Shown in pieces: positions 17,014 to 26,321 of a stretch of 64,000 nucleotides of DNA (its first letter is position 1; each line of letters opens with the position of its first letter). Below the pieces are notes generated by a model. That model was not told the origin of the DNA and did no database searches. It was given only the letters and a program-made list of their open reading frames with translations. This stretch comes from Paenibacillus dendrobii (GTDB lineage: Bacteria; Bacillota; Bacilli; Paenibacillales; Paenibacillaceae), in the NCBI RefSeq assembly GCF_009807035.1, contig NZ_WUBI01000002.1, positions 62,001-126,000 on the forward strand. Reading direction: 5' to 3'. A program made the translations under genes and the position numbers.

Positions 17014-17781
17014 TTAAGAGTGCTGCGATATGGATTCCACCGCAACCGGCGAATCTCCGGACCATTGATATGGGAGAGATTTTACAGGGACATAATCAGA
17101 AGACTTCACGAGCTCATCTCGCAAATCCTCTTCCTTGGTTGGCTTAAGCCCTTCCTTATCGATTAACTGCATGATATCAAAAGCATAATCGACATAGACC
17201 ACGCCTGCCTGATCCATGATAAAATTCATATCCTGGCCTGAATAAACGCTTTTAAGCAAGATATTTTTCGTATCCGCAAGTGTCGGATCAACGACATGAA
17301 TGCCCGGATATACTTCTTCGCCTGCAGGAAGCTTCCCTCCATGAGCACTCTTGTATCGATTGACCGCACGCTGAACGTCATTGACCTTTTGTACCGTAAT
17401 CAAATCCATCACCTTAACGGTCGGATTCGTTTCTTCGTTCTGTATCAGGAAATAGCCGCTGCCGCCTTTCTCGAATGCAGTGGTCGGTATTTCATCGATA
17501 AAACCGCGCTTTTGCAGCTGATCCAGATCAATGCGGAACTTTTCATACTTCGGTGTATTTTCATCCGCGTTTAGAATCGGCAGCAAGCCTTGATCCTTCT
17601 GAAAATCTTCAATGGCCGACTGAACCCGCTTGACACTTTCACGGTACGAAACCCTGTTTTCCGTCTTCTTCTCATCCGGATACAAGCACCCGGTCAAGCT
17701 GACCGCAAGCAGCACTACCATGACAGCTGCCGCGGCTTTCCGAAAGGTTCCGGAACGTTTGACAATATGAGCTTGAGTCAC
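17014..17781 (-). CDS. YphF-like lipoprotein
   Basis: Secreted lipoprotein, about 255 aa: a basic N-terminus, hydrophobic core and lipobox LTGC, then a soluble domain. It sits directly before spoIVA, the place of B. subtilis yphF, and has similar length; the assignment rests on position and type. The repeated motif of 'VQxAVxxYKxxxGxLP' (about residues 45-60 and 135-150) suggests two related halves. AAAGGA fits the GTG at 17781 better than the ATG at 17790, which touches it. Function unknown. Confidence 0.8.
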   Translation of the reverse strand: MTQAHIVKRSGTFRKAAAAVMVVLLAVSLTGCLYPDEKKTENRVSYRESVKRVQSAIEDFQKDQGLLPILNADENTPKYEKFRIDLDQLQKRGFIDEIPTTAFEKGGSGYFLIQNEETNPTVKVMDLITVQKVNDVQRAVNRYKSAHGGKLPAGEEVYPGIHVVDPTLADTKNILLKSVYSGQDMNFIMDQAGVVYVDYAFDIMQLIDKEGLKPTKEEDLRDELVKSSDYVPVKSLPYQWSGDSPVAVESISQHS

Positions 17782-17838
17782 TATGATCATCCTTTATATC
17801 ATCTAAGTTATGTGTAAGGGTAAAGGGCTAAGACTGTC

Positions 17839-18195
17839 TTACCACAGCTCATCCTCATCCTCCTGACGCGCTGCCTCCAACTGTTTCCGGATGGCAGCCT
17901 TGAGTTTATCTTCCGGCACGGATACGGTAAGGTTTCCCTCGATCTTGGACTGGCATGCCAGTCTGACGCCTTGTTGTATTAGCGAACCAAGCTTGCGCTT
18001 TTCGGATTCGGCAGGACGGGATAACCGCTTTCCTGCCGCTTCATCCACATGAACTTTGCACATCAGGCATCCCATCTTCCCCCCGCAGCGCGTAGGGATA
18101 TGTACTCCTGCTCTGTGAGCGGCAGCCAGCACAGACGTGCCGTGGCTGACCACAGCTTTTTTGCCGGTAGGATTGAAAATAATTTCGTGATTCAT
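17839..18195 (-). CDS. 2Fe-2S ferredoxin-like protein (first of two)
   Basis: 118 aa, plant-type ferredoxin fold. Cluster ligands are Cys37, Cys43 and Cys46 (CGGKMGCLMC) and Cys81 (LACQS). The start at 18195 has GAGAGGAG upstream and overlaps the stop of the nucleotidyltransferase-like gene (ATGA), so the two are coupled. The C-terminal tail is charged and helical. A second, diverged ferredoxin lies two genes upstream. It probably serves as a small electron carrier; the partner enzyme is not visible. Confidence 0.9.
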   Translation of the reverse strand: MNHEIIFNPTGKKAVVSHGTSVLAAAHRAGVHIPTRCGGKMGCLMCKVHVDEAAGKRLSRPAESEKRKLGSLIQQGVRLACQSKIEGNLTVSVPEDKLKAAIRKQLEAARQEDEDELW

Positions 18196-18836
18196 TTCTG
18201 CTGCGGCTCCTCTCGCAAGAAACCTTGCGGAGAACCGATTTCTGCATTGCCGGAAAGACTCCATCCTAATAGGTTCTCCAATATACGGATATGCTTCTCC
18301 GAAAAGCTGCTGCTGGCCATGATTTGCCCTAGAAGCGGTAGGTGAGCAGAGAGGTCCGCACGCATCACTTGCGCGATAGCATTGTAACGGTCGGTTCTCT
18401 CCCTGAGCACATTAAAGACCAGCTCATGTCCCAGAGGCATTAAAGGTAAGATGGAACCCTCCAGATTCACTTCTGCTGCTTGCGGGTACAACTGTTCATC
18501 CACCCAGACTTCATAATGGCTTCCTTGAGTGCGGACCTTAAAACTTCCTACCAACTCCATCATGTAATCCTCCACCTTGTAGTGGCTGAGAATCGACTGG
18601 TATCTTTCCGTCTCACTTAACACGGGCTCGTCAACGGCCCGGTCTTGGAGCAGATGATGAAGCTCTGCCATATGGACTTGGTCCGTATAAACATCTATGT
18701 CTCTTGGCATTGCGTCCAGATGCACATTCTGGAGCAGAAGTCCGCAGCTACCGCCGATCAGCCAGCATGTTCCGGCTTCGTTCAGCGTCTCGGACACCTG
18801 CTTCAGCGCATGCTGTAATTCGGATGTGATCTGCAT
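18192..18836 (-). CDS. Nucleotidyltransferase-fold protein of unknown function
   Basis: 214 aa. The N-terminal part shows WLIGGSCGLLLQ followed by PRDIDVYTD, the GG/GS...DxD pattern of the minimal nucleotidyltransferase fold used by tRNA CCA-adding and AbiEii-type enzymes. The rest is not recognised. It lies between two 2Fe-2S ferredoxin genes and is coupled to the downstream one by a 4-bp overlap. Catalytic activity is plausible because DxD is kept, but the substrate cannot be read from the sequence. Confidence 0.7.
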   Translation of the reverse strand: MQITSELQHALKQVSETLNEAGTCWLIGGSCGLLLQNVHLDAMPRDIDVYTDQVHMAELHHLLQDRAVDEPVLSETERYQSILSHYKVEDYMMELVGSFKVRTQGSHYEVWVDEQLYPQAAEVNLEGSILPLMPLGHELVFNVLRERTDRYNAIAQVMRADLSAHLPLLGQIMASSSFSEKHIRILENLLGWSLSGNAEIGSPQGFLREEPQQK

Positions 18837-18859
18837 GGCCCACTCTCCTATCCATCCGT

Positions 18860-19243
18860 TTAGAAATAGGTTTTGTTCTGCGCTATAATTTTACCCGGCA
18901 TTTTCACGACAGTCTGACAACCCAGGCGAAAGCCATCATCGAACTCTTCCGGATCCAGTCGGCGGTGCTCCGCTTCCGTAGGCTCCTCCAGAAACTCGGC
19001 TCCCACCAAAACCTGGCATCTGCAACGGGCGCAAGTGCCGCGCTTGCACATATGCTGCCAATCGATTTCATGATCCTTGGCATGCTGTAGAATGGTTTTA
19101 CCCGGTTCTGGAACCACGGTTTTCTCGATGGTTCTTCCCTTAAGCTGCATTGTGGCTTCCAGCTCATTGGTTCCGAATTCTTCTAAAGGCTTGGCTTCAC
19201 TCACCGGTTTCTTCTTTTCAAAAAGCATTCGGAAACGGTTCAT
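18860..19243 (-). CDS. 2Fe-2S ferredoxin-like protein (second of two)
   Basis: 127 aa from the ATG at 19243, which overlaps the yphE stop (TGATG). Cys66, Cys71, Cys74 and Cys109 match the plant-type ferredoxin pattern (CKRGTCARC plus LGCQT), with an extra Cys76. The N-terminal 30 residues (LFEKKKPVSEAKPLEEFG) are a polar extension not seen in the other ferredoxin at 17839. A longer frame to 19402 overlaps yphE and is unlikely. Role: probable one-electron carrier. Confidence 0.88.
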   Translation of the reverse strand: MNRFRMLFEKKKPVSEAKPLEEFGTNELEATMQLKGRTIEKTVVPEPGKTILQHAKDHEIDWQHMCKRGTCARCRCQVLVGAEFLEEPTEAEHRRLDPEEFDDGFRLGCQTVVKMPGKIIAQNKTYF

Positions 19244-19422
19244 CACATTAACGCCGCCATTCCCCCGAGAAATCCGACCACCATAATGATAAACGCCACA
19301 AAGGATAAAGTGCCCCGAAGCACTCCAGTCGTTTTGGTACGTGCAAATGTAATTAAAAACACGGATAACCCCATTACCAACATGGCAATCAGGGAAACCC
19401 ACATTTTCGTCATCGGATCCAT
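19243..19422 (-). CDS. yphE: Small membrane protein YphE (DUF2768)
   Basis: 59 aa with two hydrophobic helices (KMWVSLIAMLVMGLSVFLITF and FVAFIIMVVGFLGGMAALM) and a short basic loop between them. It starts MDPMTKMWVS. GGAGA precedes the ATG by about 11 nt; the stop overlaps the following ferredoxin start. Length, topology and position downstream of gpsA and upstream of spoIVA match B. subtilis yphE. Function unknown. Confidence 0.8.
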   Translation of the reverse strand: MDPMTKMWVSLIAMLVMGLSVFLITFARTKTTGVLRGTLSFVAFIIMVVGFLGGMAALM

Positions 19423-19600
19423 AGGCTCTGATTCTCCATTCTATACGATGTATATAAATGTATTATAGCATGAAACCTGTCCACTTTCTTATCATAAGAA
19501 AAACGTCGACAGGTGTAACTCTCAAGAGGCAGACCGCCTTTATTGGAGGCTTTATCGCGCAGTCAGATCCCCTACAAGGCTTGTCCTGTCTTATATCTTA

Positions 19601-19655
19601 AAAAAAGAGCATAAAGTCTCGGAAGCCGCGAGGCTTCGCCCGACTTTACTGCCCT
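19601..19655 (-). terminator. Terminator of the SpoVIF-like gene
   Basis: Minus-strand hairpin with AGTAAAGTC and GCGAAGCC arms pairing to GGCTTC and GACTTTA around a TCGC loop, then seven T. Located 22 nt after the stop at 19677. Confidence 0.82.
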
Positions 19656-19676
19656 TTATACTTCAATATGCATGCT

Positions 19677-19952
19677 TTATTTCTTCATCATAAGTTTCAT
19701 CAGCGATTCCATGTTTGATGGATTCATCCCACTCTTTTTGACCGCGTTGACGATATCCTGTATGGTATCTTCGCTGACTGGAACATTGGCCATCGCGGAC
19801 ACCTGCTTGATCAGTTGGCGGAGCTGGGTCTCATTTTGCATAGTAGAAGGTTTTACAGTGCTAGCAAGCTTCTTAACGGCATTTTCCGAGATGTGCTTCC
19901 CTGACTTCTTGTTGACAACATTCAGCACATCCTTGGAAATATTTTTGCTCAT
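19677..19952 (-). CDS. SpoVIF-like sporulation protein
   Basis: 91 aa, all-helical. The pattern TxLRQLIKQVSAMANVPVS, DTIQDIVNAVKKSG and a methionine-rich end (MESLMKLMMKK) resembles SpoVIF of B. subtilis, a small protein needed for late spore coat assembly. The ATG at 19952 follows GGAGGGGAGAAG; an extension to 19979 has no ribosome site. It lies between gpsA and yphE with its own terminator. The family assignment is by pattern only. Confidence 0.78.
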   Translation of the reverse strand: MSKNISKDVLNVVNKKSGKHISENAVKKLASTVKPSTMQNETQLRQLIKQVSAMANVPVSEDTIQDIVNAVKKSGMNPSNMESLMKLMMKK

Positions 19953-20018
19953 CTTCTCCCCTCCTCCGGCAGTCCTCAACCTATATATATGAGGAATGGC
20001 CTTGAAAGGTGAAAAGCA

Positions 20019-21059
20019 TCAGCTATGCCATTGTTCCCAAGTTTCGAGCTTCATGGATTCCATTTCCGTCTTGGGATCGCGTCCCATTAACGCTTCCACG
20101 GCAACCTTAGGATCTTTGTCTTCAAAAAGCACTTGATACAGCTGTGCCGCTATAGGCATCTGAACACCGTATTTCTCGGAAATCGTGTGAACCGCCTTCG
20201 TCGTCCGAATCCCTTCCACCACCATGCCCATGGACCCCAGAACTTCGTCCAGCTTCGTTCCTTGTCCGAGCATCGAACCCGCACGCCAGTTGCGGCTGTG
20301 CCGGCTGGTAGCGGTAACAACAAGGTCTCCTATGCCGGCAAGTCCGGAGAACGTAAGCGGATTGGCTCCCATCTCTACTCCAATGCGCGTCATTTCAGCA
20401 AGTCCCCGGGTGAGCAGTGCCGCTTTGGCATTGTCCCCATAACCGAGACCATCCGACATGCCTGCTCCAAGTGCAATGATATTTTTCAGTGCTCCCGCGA
20501 GTTCCACGCCGAGCATGTCACGATTGGTGTATACTCGGAAATCCGCATTCATAAAGAGATCCTGTGCAGCAGCAGCTGCCTTTTGGTTCAGGGATGCAAC
20601 AACCACCGTCGTGGGACAACGGCGCACCACTTCCTCCGCATGACTCGGTCCGGAGAGAACGACAAGGTCTCCCTCTTTGCATCCCAACTCTTCGGAAATA
20701 ACCGTGGACATCCGTTTCATGGTTTCCGTTTCAAAACCCTTTGTTGCGTGTATACATAACATATCCTTATGCCAATATGCCTTAAAGGACCGGGCAACCT
20801 CGCGCATCGCCTTGGAAGGTGCTACGATCAATACGGCTCCCGCACCGGAGACCGCTTCCTCCATATCCGTTGTTGCTTTCAGATTTGGAGGCAAATCTGC
20901 ATCCGGCAAATAGCGGCTGTTCATGTGCTTTTCATTTATTTCTTGCACTTGCTCGCTATTCCGGCTCCAGATGATGACATTGGGATGGTTCGCCGCAAGA
21001 ACGCTAGCCAGAGCGGTTCCCCAGCTTCCGGCAACAAGCACAGCTACTTTATTTGACAA
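20019..21059 (-). CDS. gpsA: Glycerol-3-phosphate dehydrogenase [NAD(P)+]
   Basis: Reduces dihydroxyacetone phosphate to sn-glycerol 3-phosphate for phospholipids, 346 aa. Motifs are VLSGPSHAEEV, GVELAGALKNIIALGAGMSDGLGYGDNAKAALLTRG with the catalytic Lys, and SRNWRAG. The start is TTG at 21059 behind GGAGGAAAGGGAA, overlapping the plsY stop. The N-terminal Rossmann loop reads VAGSWG, where most GpsA proteins have GAGSWG; the remaining nucleotide-binding residues look normal. It supplies the G3P acylated by plsY and plsC in this window. Confidence 0.96.
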   Translation of the reverse strand: MSNKVAVLVAGSWGTALASVLAANHPNVIIWSRNSEQVQEINEKHMNSRYLPDADLPPNLKATTDMEEAVSGAGAVLIVAPSKAMREVARSFKAYWHKDMLCIHATKGFETETMKRMSTVISEELGCKEGDLVVLSGPSHAEEVVRRCPTTVVVASLNQKAAAAAQDLFMNADFRVYTNRDMLGVELAGALKNIIALGAGMSDGLGYGDNAKAALLTRGLAEMTRIGVEMGANPLTFSGLAGIGDLVVTATSRHSRNWRAGSMLGQGTKLDEVLGSMGMVVEGIRTTKAVHTISEKYGVQMPIAAQLYQVLFEDKDPKVAVEALMGRDPKTEMESMKLETWEQWHS

Positions 21060-21684
21060 TTCCCTTTCCTCCTTTGGATCCTCCGGAGCCTATTTTGTTT
21101 TCCCGACCTTGAACAATTTTCACAATATTGCTTCGATGTCTCCAGAAGGCAAACAAACAGATAACCAAGCTGGACCAAAAGATGGGCCAGTTAAAACCAG
21201 AGATTAAACCAAAGAGCAGCAGCGAGATTGGTGTCAACGCTACGAAAACAAGCGAACCCAGAGATACGTAACGTGTGATGACAATCAGCAAAATTGCAAT
21301 AATGCCGGCGCACAAAGCCGGAAGAAAGCTCATTGTGGCCATGACGCCGATCGTTGTCGCAATCCCCTTCCCCCCGCGAAAGTGGAAATAGACCGGCCAG
21401 TTATGCCCTATGATCGCAGCGATACCGCAAAGAGCGGGAATCCACTCATTTCCGTCACCCAGCCACTTACCGAGCCAAACGGCAGCGATTCCTTTCAAAA
21501 CGTCGAGCAAAAGCACGGCAATCGCCGGCCCTTTCCCCAAAATCCGAAGCGTGTTGGTTGCCCCCGCATTACCGCTGCCATGCTGACGAATATCAATCCC
21601 TTTCAGAAGCTTCGCCAACACGACGCTGAAGCTGATAGAGCCGATCAGATAACTCAGAACAATGGCTATGATCTGTAGAATCAA
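21049..21684 (-). CDS. plsY: Acyl-phosphate:glycerol-3-phosphate acyltransferase
   Basis: Membrane enzyme that transfers an acyl group from acyl-phosphate to G3P, 211 aa with several hydrophobic helices. Signatures are GSISFSVVLAK, HGSGNAGATNTLR and HFRGGKGIAT, the three loops of the active site. The TTG at 21684 follows GGGGAG and is the only fitting start. The 3' end overlaps gpsA by 11 bp, coupling the acyltransferase to the enzyme that makes its substrate. The C-terminus is Gly/Lys-rich (GSGGSKGGKG). Confidence 0.96.
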   Translation of the reverse strand: MILQIIAIVLSYLIGSISFSVVLAKLLKGIDIRQHGSGNAGATNTLRILGKGPAIAVLLLDVLKGIAAVWLGKWLGDGNEWIPALCGIAAIIGHNWPVYFHFRGGKGIATTIGVMATMSFLPALCAGIIAILLIVITRYVSLGSLVFVALTPISLLLFGLISGFNWPIFWSSLVICLFAFWRHRSNIVKIVQGRENKIGSGGSKGGKGIVK

Positions 21685-21695
21685 TCTATTCTCCC

Positions 21696-23018
21696 CTAAC
21701 TTTCATCCGATTTGCGCCGCGTGAAGATCCTGATCGGAGTGCCTTCAAAATCAAACGCTCCACGGATTTTATTCTCCAGATAACGTTCATAAGAGAAGTG
21801 CATCAATTCAGGATCATTGACAAATACAACGATGGTCGGAGGCTTCACAGCCACCTGGGTTACATAGTTAATTCGCAGACGCCTTCCTTTGTCCGTTGGA
21901 GGCGGATTAATTGCGACAGCATCCGATACAACATCATTAAGAAGATGTGTTTGAACGCGCAGTGTATGTTGTTCAGCCGCATGCTGCACAACCGGGAGCA
22001 ACTTATGCAAACGGGATTTGGTCTTCGCAGACAAAAAGACAATCGGTGCATAAGTCATGAAGAGAAAATGATCGCGGATCTTTTTCTCAAATTGCTGCAT
22101 CGTTTTGTCATCTTTATCAACGATATCCCACTTGTTCACGACAAAGATCGATGCTTTTCCTGCCTCATACGCATATCCTGCAATGTGCTTGTCCTGGTCA
22201 ATGATGCCTTCTTCGCCGTTAATAACGATCAGCACGACATCAGCACGTTCTATGGCGCGCATGGCACGCATGACACTGTATTTCTCAGTCGTTTCATACA
22301 CTTTTCCGCGCTTGCGCATACCGGCGGTATCGATAAGGACATACCGCTGTCCATCCTTTTCGAAAGGCGTATCGATCGCATCGCGAGTTGTACCTGCAAT
22401 ATCGCTGACAATAACGCGTTCTTCGCCCAATATGGCGTTCACCAGTGATGATTTACCTACATTTGGACGGCCGATTAAGGCTACACGAATGACATCTTCA
22501 TCATACTCATCGTCATTGAGTTCAGGCAGAATGTCGACAATCGCGTCCAGCAAGTCGCCGATGCCGGTTCCATGACTTCCGGAGATCGCAATCGGGTCAC
22601 CGAATCCAAGGCTGTAGAATTCATAAATTTCGTCATGTCGGGCGAGATTGTCTACCTTATTTACCGCGAGGACAATAGGCTTCCCGGAACGGAACAGAAT
22701 TTGGGCAACTTCCTCATCCGACTGCGTTACTCCGCTTTTGGCGTCGCACATAAATACGATAACATCCGCTTCCTCAATCGCAAGCTCAGCCTGCATGCGG
22801 ATGGATTTTAAGATCACATCGTCTCCATCAATTTCGATACCACCGGTGTCAATGACGCTGAACGGTTTGCCGTTCCATTCGGATACCCCATAAATCCGGT
22901 CCCGGGTAATTCCCGGTTTATCTTCCACGATGGCCAGCCGATCGCCAATCAAACGGTTGAAAATGGTTGATTTGCCAACGTTAGGCCTGCCAACGATAGC
23001 TACTACGGGTCTTGCCAT
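21696..23018 (-). CDS. der: Ribosome-assembly GTPase Der (EngA)
   Basis: Essential 50S assembly GTPase with two G domains in tandem, 440 aa. G1 motifs are [11 protein letters not shown] (residues 9-19) and [11 protein letters not shown] (about 183-193), with DTGG and DTAG switch motifs and NKVD/NKWD specificity motifs; a C-terminal KH-like domain follows. The ATG at 23018 has AGGAGGAG upstream; the frame runs on to 23036 without a ribosome site. It is followed at 12 bp by plsY. Confidence 0.97.
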   Translation of the reverse strand: MARPVVAIVGRPNVGKSTIFNRLIGDRLAIVEDKPGITRDRIYGVSEWNGKPFSVIDTGGIEIDGDDVILKSIRMQAELAIEEADVIVFMCDAKSGVTQSDEEVAQILFRSGKPIVLAVNKVDNLARHDEIYEFYSLGFGDPIAISGSHGTGIGDLLDAIVDILPELNDDEYDEDVIRVALIGRPNVGKSSLVNAILGEERVIVSDIAGTTRDAIDTPFEKDGQRYVLIDTAGMRKRGKVYETTEKYSVMRAMRAIERADVVLIVINGEEGIIDQDKHIAGYAYEAGKASIFVVNKWDIVDKDDKTMQQFEKKIRDHFLFMTYAPIVFLSAKTKSRLHKLLPVVQHAAEQHTLRVQTHLLNDVVSDAVAINPPPTDKGRRLRINYVTQVAVKPPTIVVFVNDPELMHFSYERYLENKIRGAFDFEGTPIRIFTRRKSDES

Positions 23019-23281
23019 ATTCACTCCTCCTGTCAATACTTACGCTTATCATCATAGCAAAAAACAGTTATTTTGGCTAACGTTTCATATGACTATACTC
23101 ACATTAATCCTTTTTTCCCGAAGGAAGGGGATTCCATGCGCATAAGTCCCATTTCTATATGCATGAATATGAAATCCATCAAACCTCATAAGTGGAAAAT
23201 ACTGCATAAAAAATCATTCATTCGACGAATATTTAAAGTCACAGGCCGCATCTAACGGAACTTGCTTGGGATATTCGTCTT

Positions 23282-23322
23282 AAAAAAAATCGGCGAGCCC
23301 GTTTAAAGGGTTCGCCGATTTT
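23282..23322 (-). terminator. Terminator of the S1-domain protein gene
   Basis: AATCGGCGAACCC stem with a 7-nt loop and a nearly perfect complement, then eight T on the minus strand, 20 nt after the stop. The remaining 300 bp between this gene and der hold no supported gene. Confidence 0.9.
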
Positions 23323-23342
23323 CATTTCCGAGACTGCAAAAA

Positions 23343-24569
23343 TCATTTGAATTTGCTGAGTTTGTCTCCAAAACGTTCTCCAAGCGTAATGCTGAGACCT
23401 TGGTTGCTCAGAGATACGTTAGGATTGTCCTTAAGCTCATCCTTATGGTTACTGTTGCCTTTAGACGCTCTTTCTGGTCTAGGAGCAGCAGCCGGAGCTT
23501 CTTCAGTCTCCTTGATGCTAAGACTCACACGTTTTTCTGCAGTGTTGATATCAAGGATTTTCACTTGAACCTCTTGTCCTTCTTTCAGGACTTCCTGCGG
23601 AGTACCGATGTGTTTATGAGAAATTTGGGAAATATGAACAAGTCCTTCAACGCCTGGAGCAAGCTCAACGAATGCACCGAATGTCACAAGACGTTTAACT
23701 TCGCCCGTAACCACATCACCTGTGTTGAATTTCTCAGCAGCAGAATCCCAAGGACCAGGCTGAGCAGCTTTCATGCTGAGGCTGATTTTGCCTTTTTCAG
23801 GATCTACTTTGAGGACTTTAACTTTCACTTTGTCACCTTCGGAAACAACGTCGGCTGGCTTTTCAACATGATTCCAAGCCATTTCAGACACGTGAACAAG
23901 TCCGTCTACTCCGCCTACGTCAACGAATGCTCCGAATTGAGTCAGACGTTGAACCGTTCCTTCGATTTCTTGTCCTTCTTGAAGCTGGGACATCACTTGA
24001 AGTTTGTTTGCTTCGAATTCTTCTTCCAAGACGTCTTTAGCGGAAAGAATGACCTTGTTGTTTTCACGGTCGATTTCTTTGACTTTCACGCGCAATGTGC
24101 GTCCTTTATAGTCGCTGAAATCTTCTACGAAATGACGCTCTACCATGGAAGCAGGGATGAATCCGCGCACGCCCACGTCAGCAACGAGGCCGCCCTTAAC
24201 AACGTCTGCTACAGTCACTTCAAGCACGTCTTGAGCTTCAAAATGCTTTTCAAGCTCTTCCCATGCATTTTCACTGTCGATCGCGCGTTTGGAAAGGACA
24301 AGCTTTTCCTTCTCGTCGTCGATGCTTACCACTTTGCATTCTACTTCTTGACCAACCTGAACCGCATCCGATGCGTTGTCCAGATGAACAGGAGACAGCT
24401 CACGAATCGGAATCACACCGTCATATTTATATCCAATGCTTACATAAGCCTGGTTGTCTTCCAGCTTGACGATAGACCCTTTCACGGTGTCCCCTTTTTT
24501 CAAGGATACGAATTGGTCCATTTCCTCTTGATTAACTTCAACTTCCTGATTCTTTGTTTCTTCCGACAT
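23343..24569 (-). CDS. rpsA: S1-domain RNA-binding protein (30S protein S1 homologue, YpfD)
   Basis: 408 aa with four S1 (OB-fold) repeats at about residues 20-88, 105-170, 188-256 and 273-343, each ending in VSLSIK/KISLSMK-like strands. The N-terminus is acidic (EVNQEEMDQF) and the C-terminus low-complexity. It has fewer repeats than enterobacterial S1 (six), as is usual in Firmicutes, where it is not a firm 30S subunit. GAGGAGGG precedes the ATG. Preceded by plsC and cmk in the B. subtilis order. Confidence 0.94.
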   Translation of the reverse strand: MSEETKNQEVEVNQEEMDQFVSLKKGDTVKGSIVKLEDNQAYVSIGYKYDGVIPIRELSPVHLDNASDAVQVGQEVECKVVSIDDEKEKLVLSKRAIDSENAWEELEKHFEAQDVLEVTVADVVKGGLVADVGVRGFIPASMVERHFVEDFSDYKGRTLRVKVKEIDRENNKVILSAKDVLEEEFEANKLQVMSQLQEGQEIEGTVQRLTQFGAFVDVGGVDGLVHVSEMAWNHVEKPADVVSEGDKVKVKVLKVDPEKGKISLSMKAAQPGPWDSAAEKFNTGDVVTGEVKRLVTFGAFVELAPGVEGLVHISQISHKHIGTPQEVLKEGQEVQVKILDINTAEKRVSLSIKETEEAPAAAPRPERASKGNSNHKDELKDNPNVSLSNQGLSITLGERFGDKLSKFK

Positions 24570-24693
24570 GTCAATACCCTCCTCAATTCAAAAAAACCAT
24601 TTATTCAAACCTGCTGACGCAGAGTTCAAAACATTCAAATAGATTCTAATTAATATCTTTCCAATAAGTGCTTTCCTTCATGCACGTTGCCTT

Positions 24694-25284
24694 TTAATTC
24701 AGCGTAGGCTTTCCGGTTTTCTGCATTTCGTGAATCCGCGACATAATTTTGCCCGTCACCGCTTCAACTGCTTCTGCCGAGTCCATGGCCGCAAATTCTG
24801 ATAAATCAATCGGCTTGCCGTATATTACTTTCATTTTCCGTAAAAACTTGTAATCACCTACGATTGCGGCTGGTACAACCGCTGCACCGCTACGGAGAGC
24901 AAAGCTTGCAGCGCCTTTTTTCGCGGCACCGCTATCGGAATGGCGGGTTCCTTCCGGAAAAATCCCCATAATCTCGCCACCGCGCAATATTTTAAGGGAT
25001 GTTTTGAAAGAGTCCTTACTGACTCCGCCTCTCTTAACGGGGAACGCGCCAAATTGCGTGATCAGCCATCCGAGAACCGGAATTTTGAATAATTCTTCCT
25101 TGGCCATAAATTTGACCTGCCGTCGCACTTTAATCCCGACAGCAATCGGATCGAGCAGACTTTTGTGATTCGAGCAGAGCAGAACCCCGCCTTCATCCGG
25201 GATATTCTCCTTGCCTACCGCTTCCAAGCCATACATCAAAACAAAGAGAATCCGCAGTACGCCGCGGCAAAAAACATAAATCAT
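24694..25284 (-). CDS. plsC: 1-acyl-sn-glycerol-3-phosphate acyltransferase
   Basis: Acylates lysophosphatidic acid to phosphatidic acid, 196 aa. The HX4D motif is present as NHKSLLDP (His40 region), followed by FMAKEELF, GAFPVKRGG and the substrate-binding FPEGTRH. One N-terminal hydrophobic segment anchors it in the membrane. GGGGAG precedes the ATG. Next to cmk and the S1 gene, in the same lipid-related neighbourhood as gpsA and plsY. Confidence 0.95.
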   Translation of the reverse strand: MIYVFCRGVLRILFVLMYGLEAVGKENIPDEGGVLLCSNHKSLLDPIAVGIKVRRQVKFMAKEELFKIPVLGWLITQFGAFPVKRGGVSKDSFKTSLKILRGGEIMGIFPEGTRHSDSGAAKKGAASFALRSGAAVVPAAIVGDYKFLRKMKVIYGKPIDLSEFAAMDSAEAVEAVTGKIMSRIHEMQKTGKPTLN

Positions 25285-25300
25285 GTCGTTCTCCCCATCC

Positions 25301-25996
25301 TTATGAGTTCGTATGAGTTCTGCAATAAGAAACGATCGTTTCTACAACCTGAGGGATGTCCATCTGCGTCGTATCGAGCACAATTGCATCGTCAGCACAG
25401 CGCAGTGGTGAAATTTCGCGTCCTTCGTCGATACGATCACGTTCTGCGATATCCTTCTCAAGCTGCTCCAAGGTCAATCCTTGCGCATCACTCAGCTCTT
25501 TAAAGCGGCGGAGAGCACGTTCCTTGACGCTGGCCGTCATGAATATTTTCAATTCGGCATCCGGCAGCACTGTTGTACCGATGTCCCGTCCATCCATCAC
25601 AACGCCTTTGCGCGCAGCCATGTGCTGCTGGAGTGCTACCAAGTGCTTGCGAAGCCCCTCAATTTGAGCATAGAACGATACCATTCCATTTACTTCGCGT
25701 GAGCGGATGAGAGGTGAAACATCCTGACCGTCAACAAGCACCTTTTGACCGTCGGCACCCGGCATTAATTCAATCACCATATTTTGGGCATGTTGAAGCA
25801 CCAGATCTGAAAATTCCGGCATAATTTCATGCTTCAGCATATACCAGGTTACTGCCCGGTACATGGAACCCGTGTCCACGTATATGTAGGACAGCTCTTT
25901 GGCCACCAAGCGAGCAATCGTGCTTTTGCCTGCCCCGGCAGGACCGTCAATTGCAATATTGATCTTCAAGTTGTTCTTCGTCCCCTGCCTATCCAA
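25301..25996 (-). CDS. cmk: Cytidylate kinase
   Basis: Phosphorylates CMP/dCMP, about 231 aa. The P-loop is AIDGPAGAGKST, followed by DTGSMYRAV, DGRDIGT and the lid region RDRIDEGREISPLRCADDAI. No ATG is available near the N-terminus. TTG at 25996 lies 7 nt after GGAGGA and is preferred; TTG at 26014 overlaps that ribosome site, and another TTG at 25969 is possible. The 325 bp upstream (to 26321) carry only a terminator. Confidence 0.93.
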   Translation of the reverse strand: MDRQGTKNNLKINIAIDGPAGAGKSTIARLVAKELSYIYVDTGSMYRAVTWYMLKHEIMPEFSDLVLQHAQNMVIELMPGADGQKVLVDGQDVSPLIRSREVNGMVSFYAQIEGLRKHLVALQQHMAARKGVVMDGRDIGTTVLPDAELKIFMTASVKERALRRFKELSDAQGLTLEQLEKDIAERDRIDEGREISPLRCADDAIVLDTTQMDIPQVVETIVSYCRTHTNS

Positions 25997-26246
25997 AGGG
26001 GCATTCCTCCTCAAACATAAGCATATGAAAAACGTTGATCAACCGCATTCCCAGTGACGATAGACCGTTTTAACGGGATTTCCTCTCGCGATCAAAGACA
26101 AGACTTCACATGAAACTCTTGCCCTAAATACTAGGAAAAACGCTGATTGACGTATTTCACAGCGGTCAGAGCCGCCTTCAGCCGTGTTTTTCTCGTGAGA
26201 TCATGCAGTGTTCACTTAGAGGTTCATAACATTCTGATCTCTTCAA

Positions 26247-26268
26247 GAAAAAAGCAGGCTTTGCCTGC
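26247..26268 (-). terminator. Terminator after the YpfB-like gene
   Basis: GCAGGC-AAA-GCCTGC hairpin then six T and C on the minus strand. It isolates cmk and the genes after it from the ypeB-pilZ group. Nothing else is seen between 25997 and 26246. Confidence 0.85.
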
Positions 26269-26321
26269 GACGTGAAAATTATACCACACAACATACGGTG
26301 ATGCAAAAAAGACACATGAAA

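Noticed and set aside
23400..24617. A 405-aa open frame on the plus strand
   Set aside because: It is the antisense image of the S1-domain gene (four S1 repeats on the minus strand), with no ribosome site and no family sequence.
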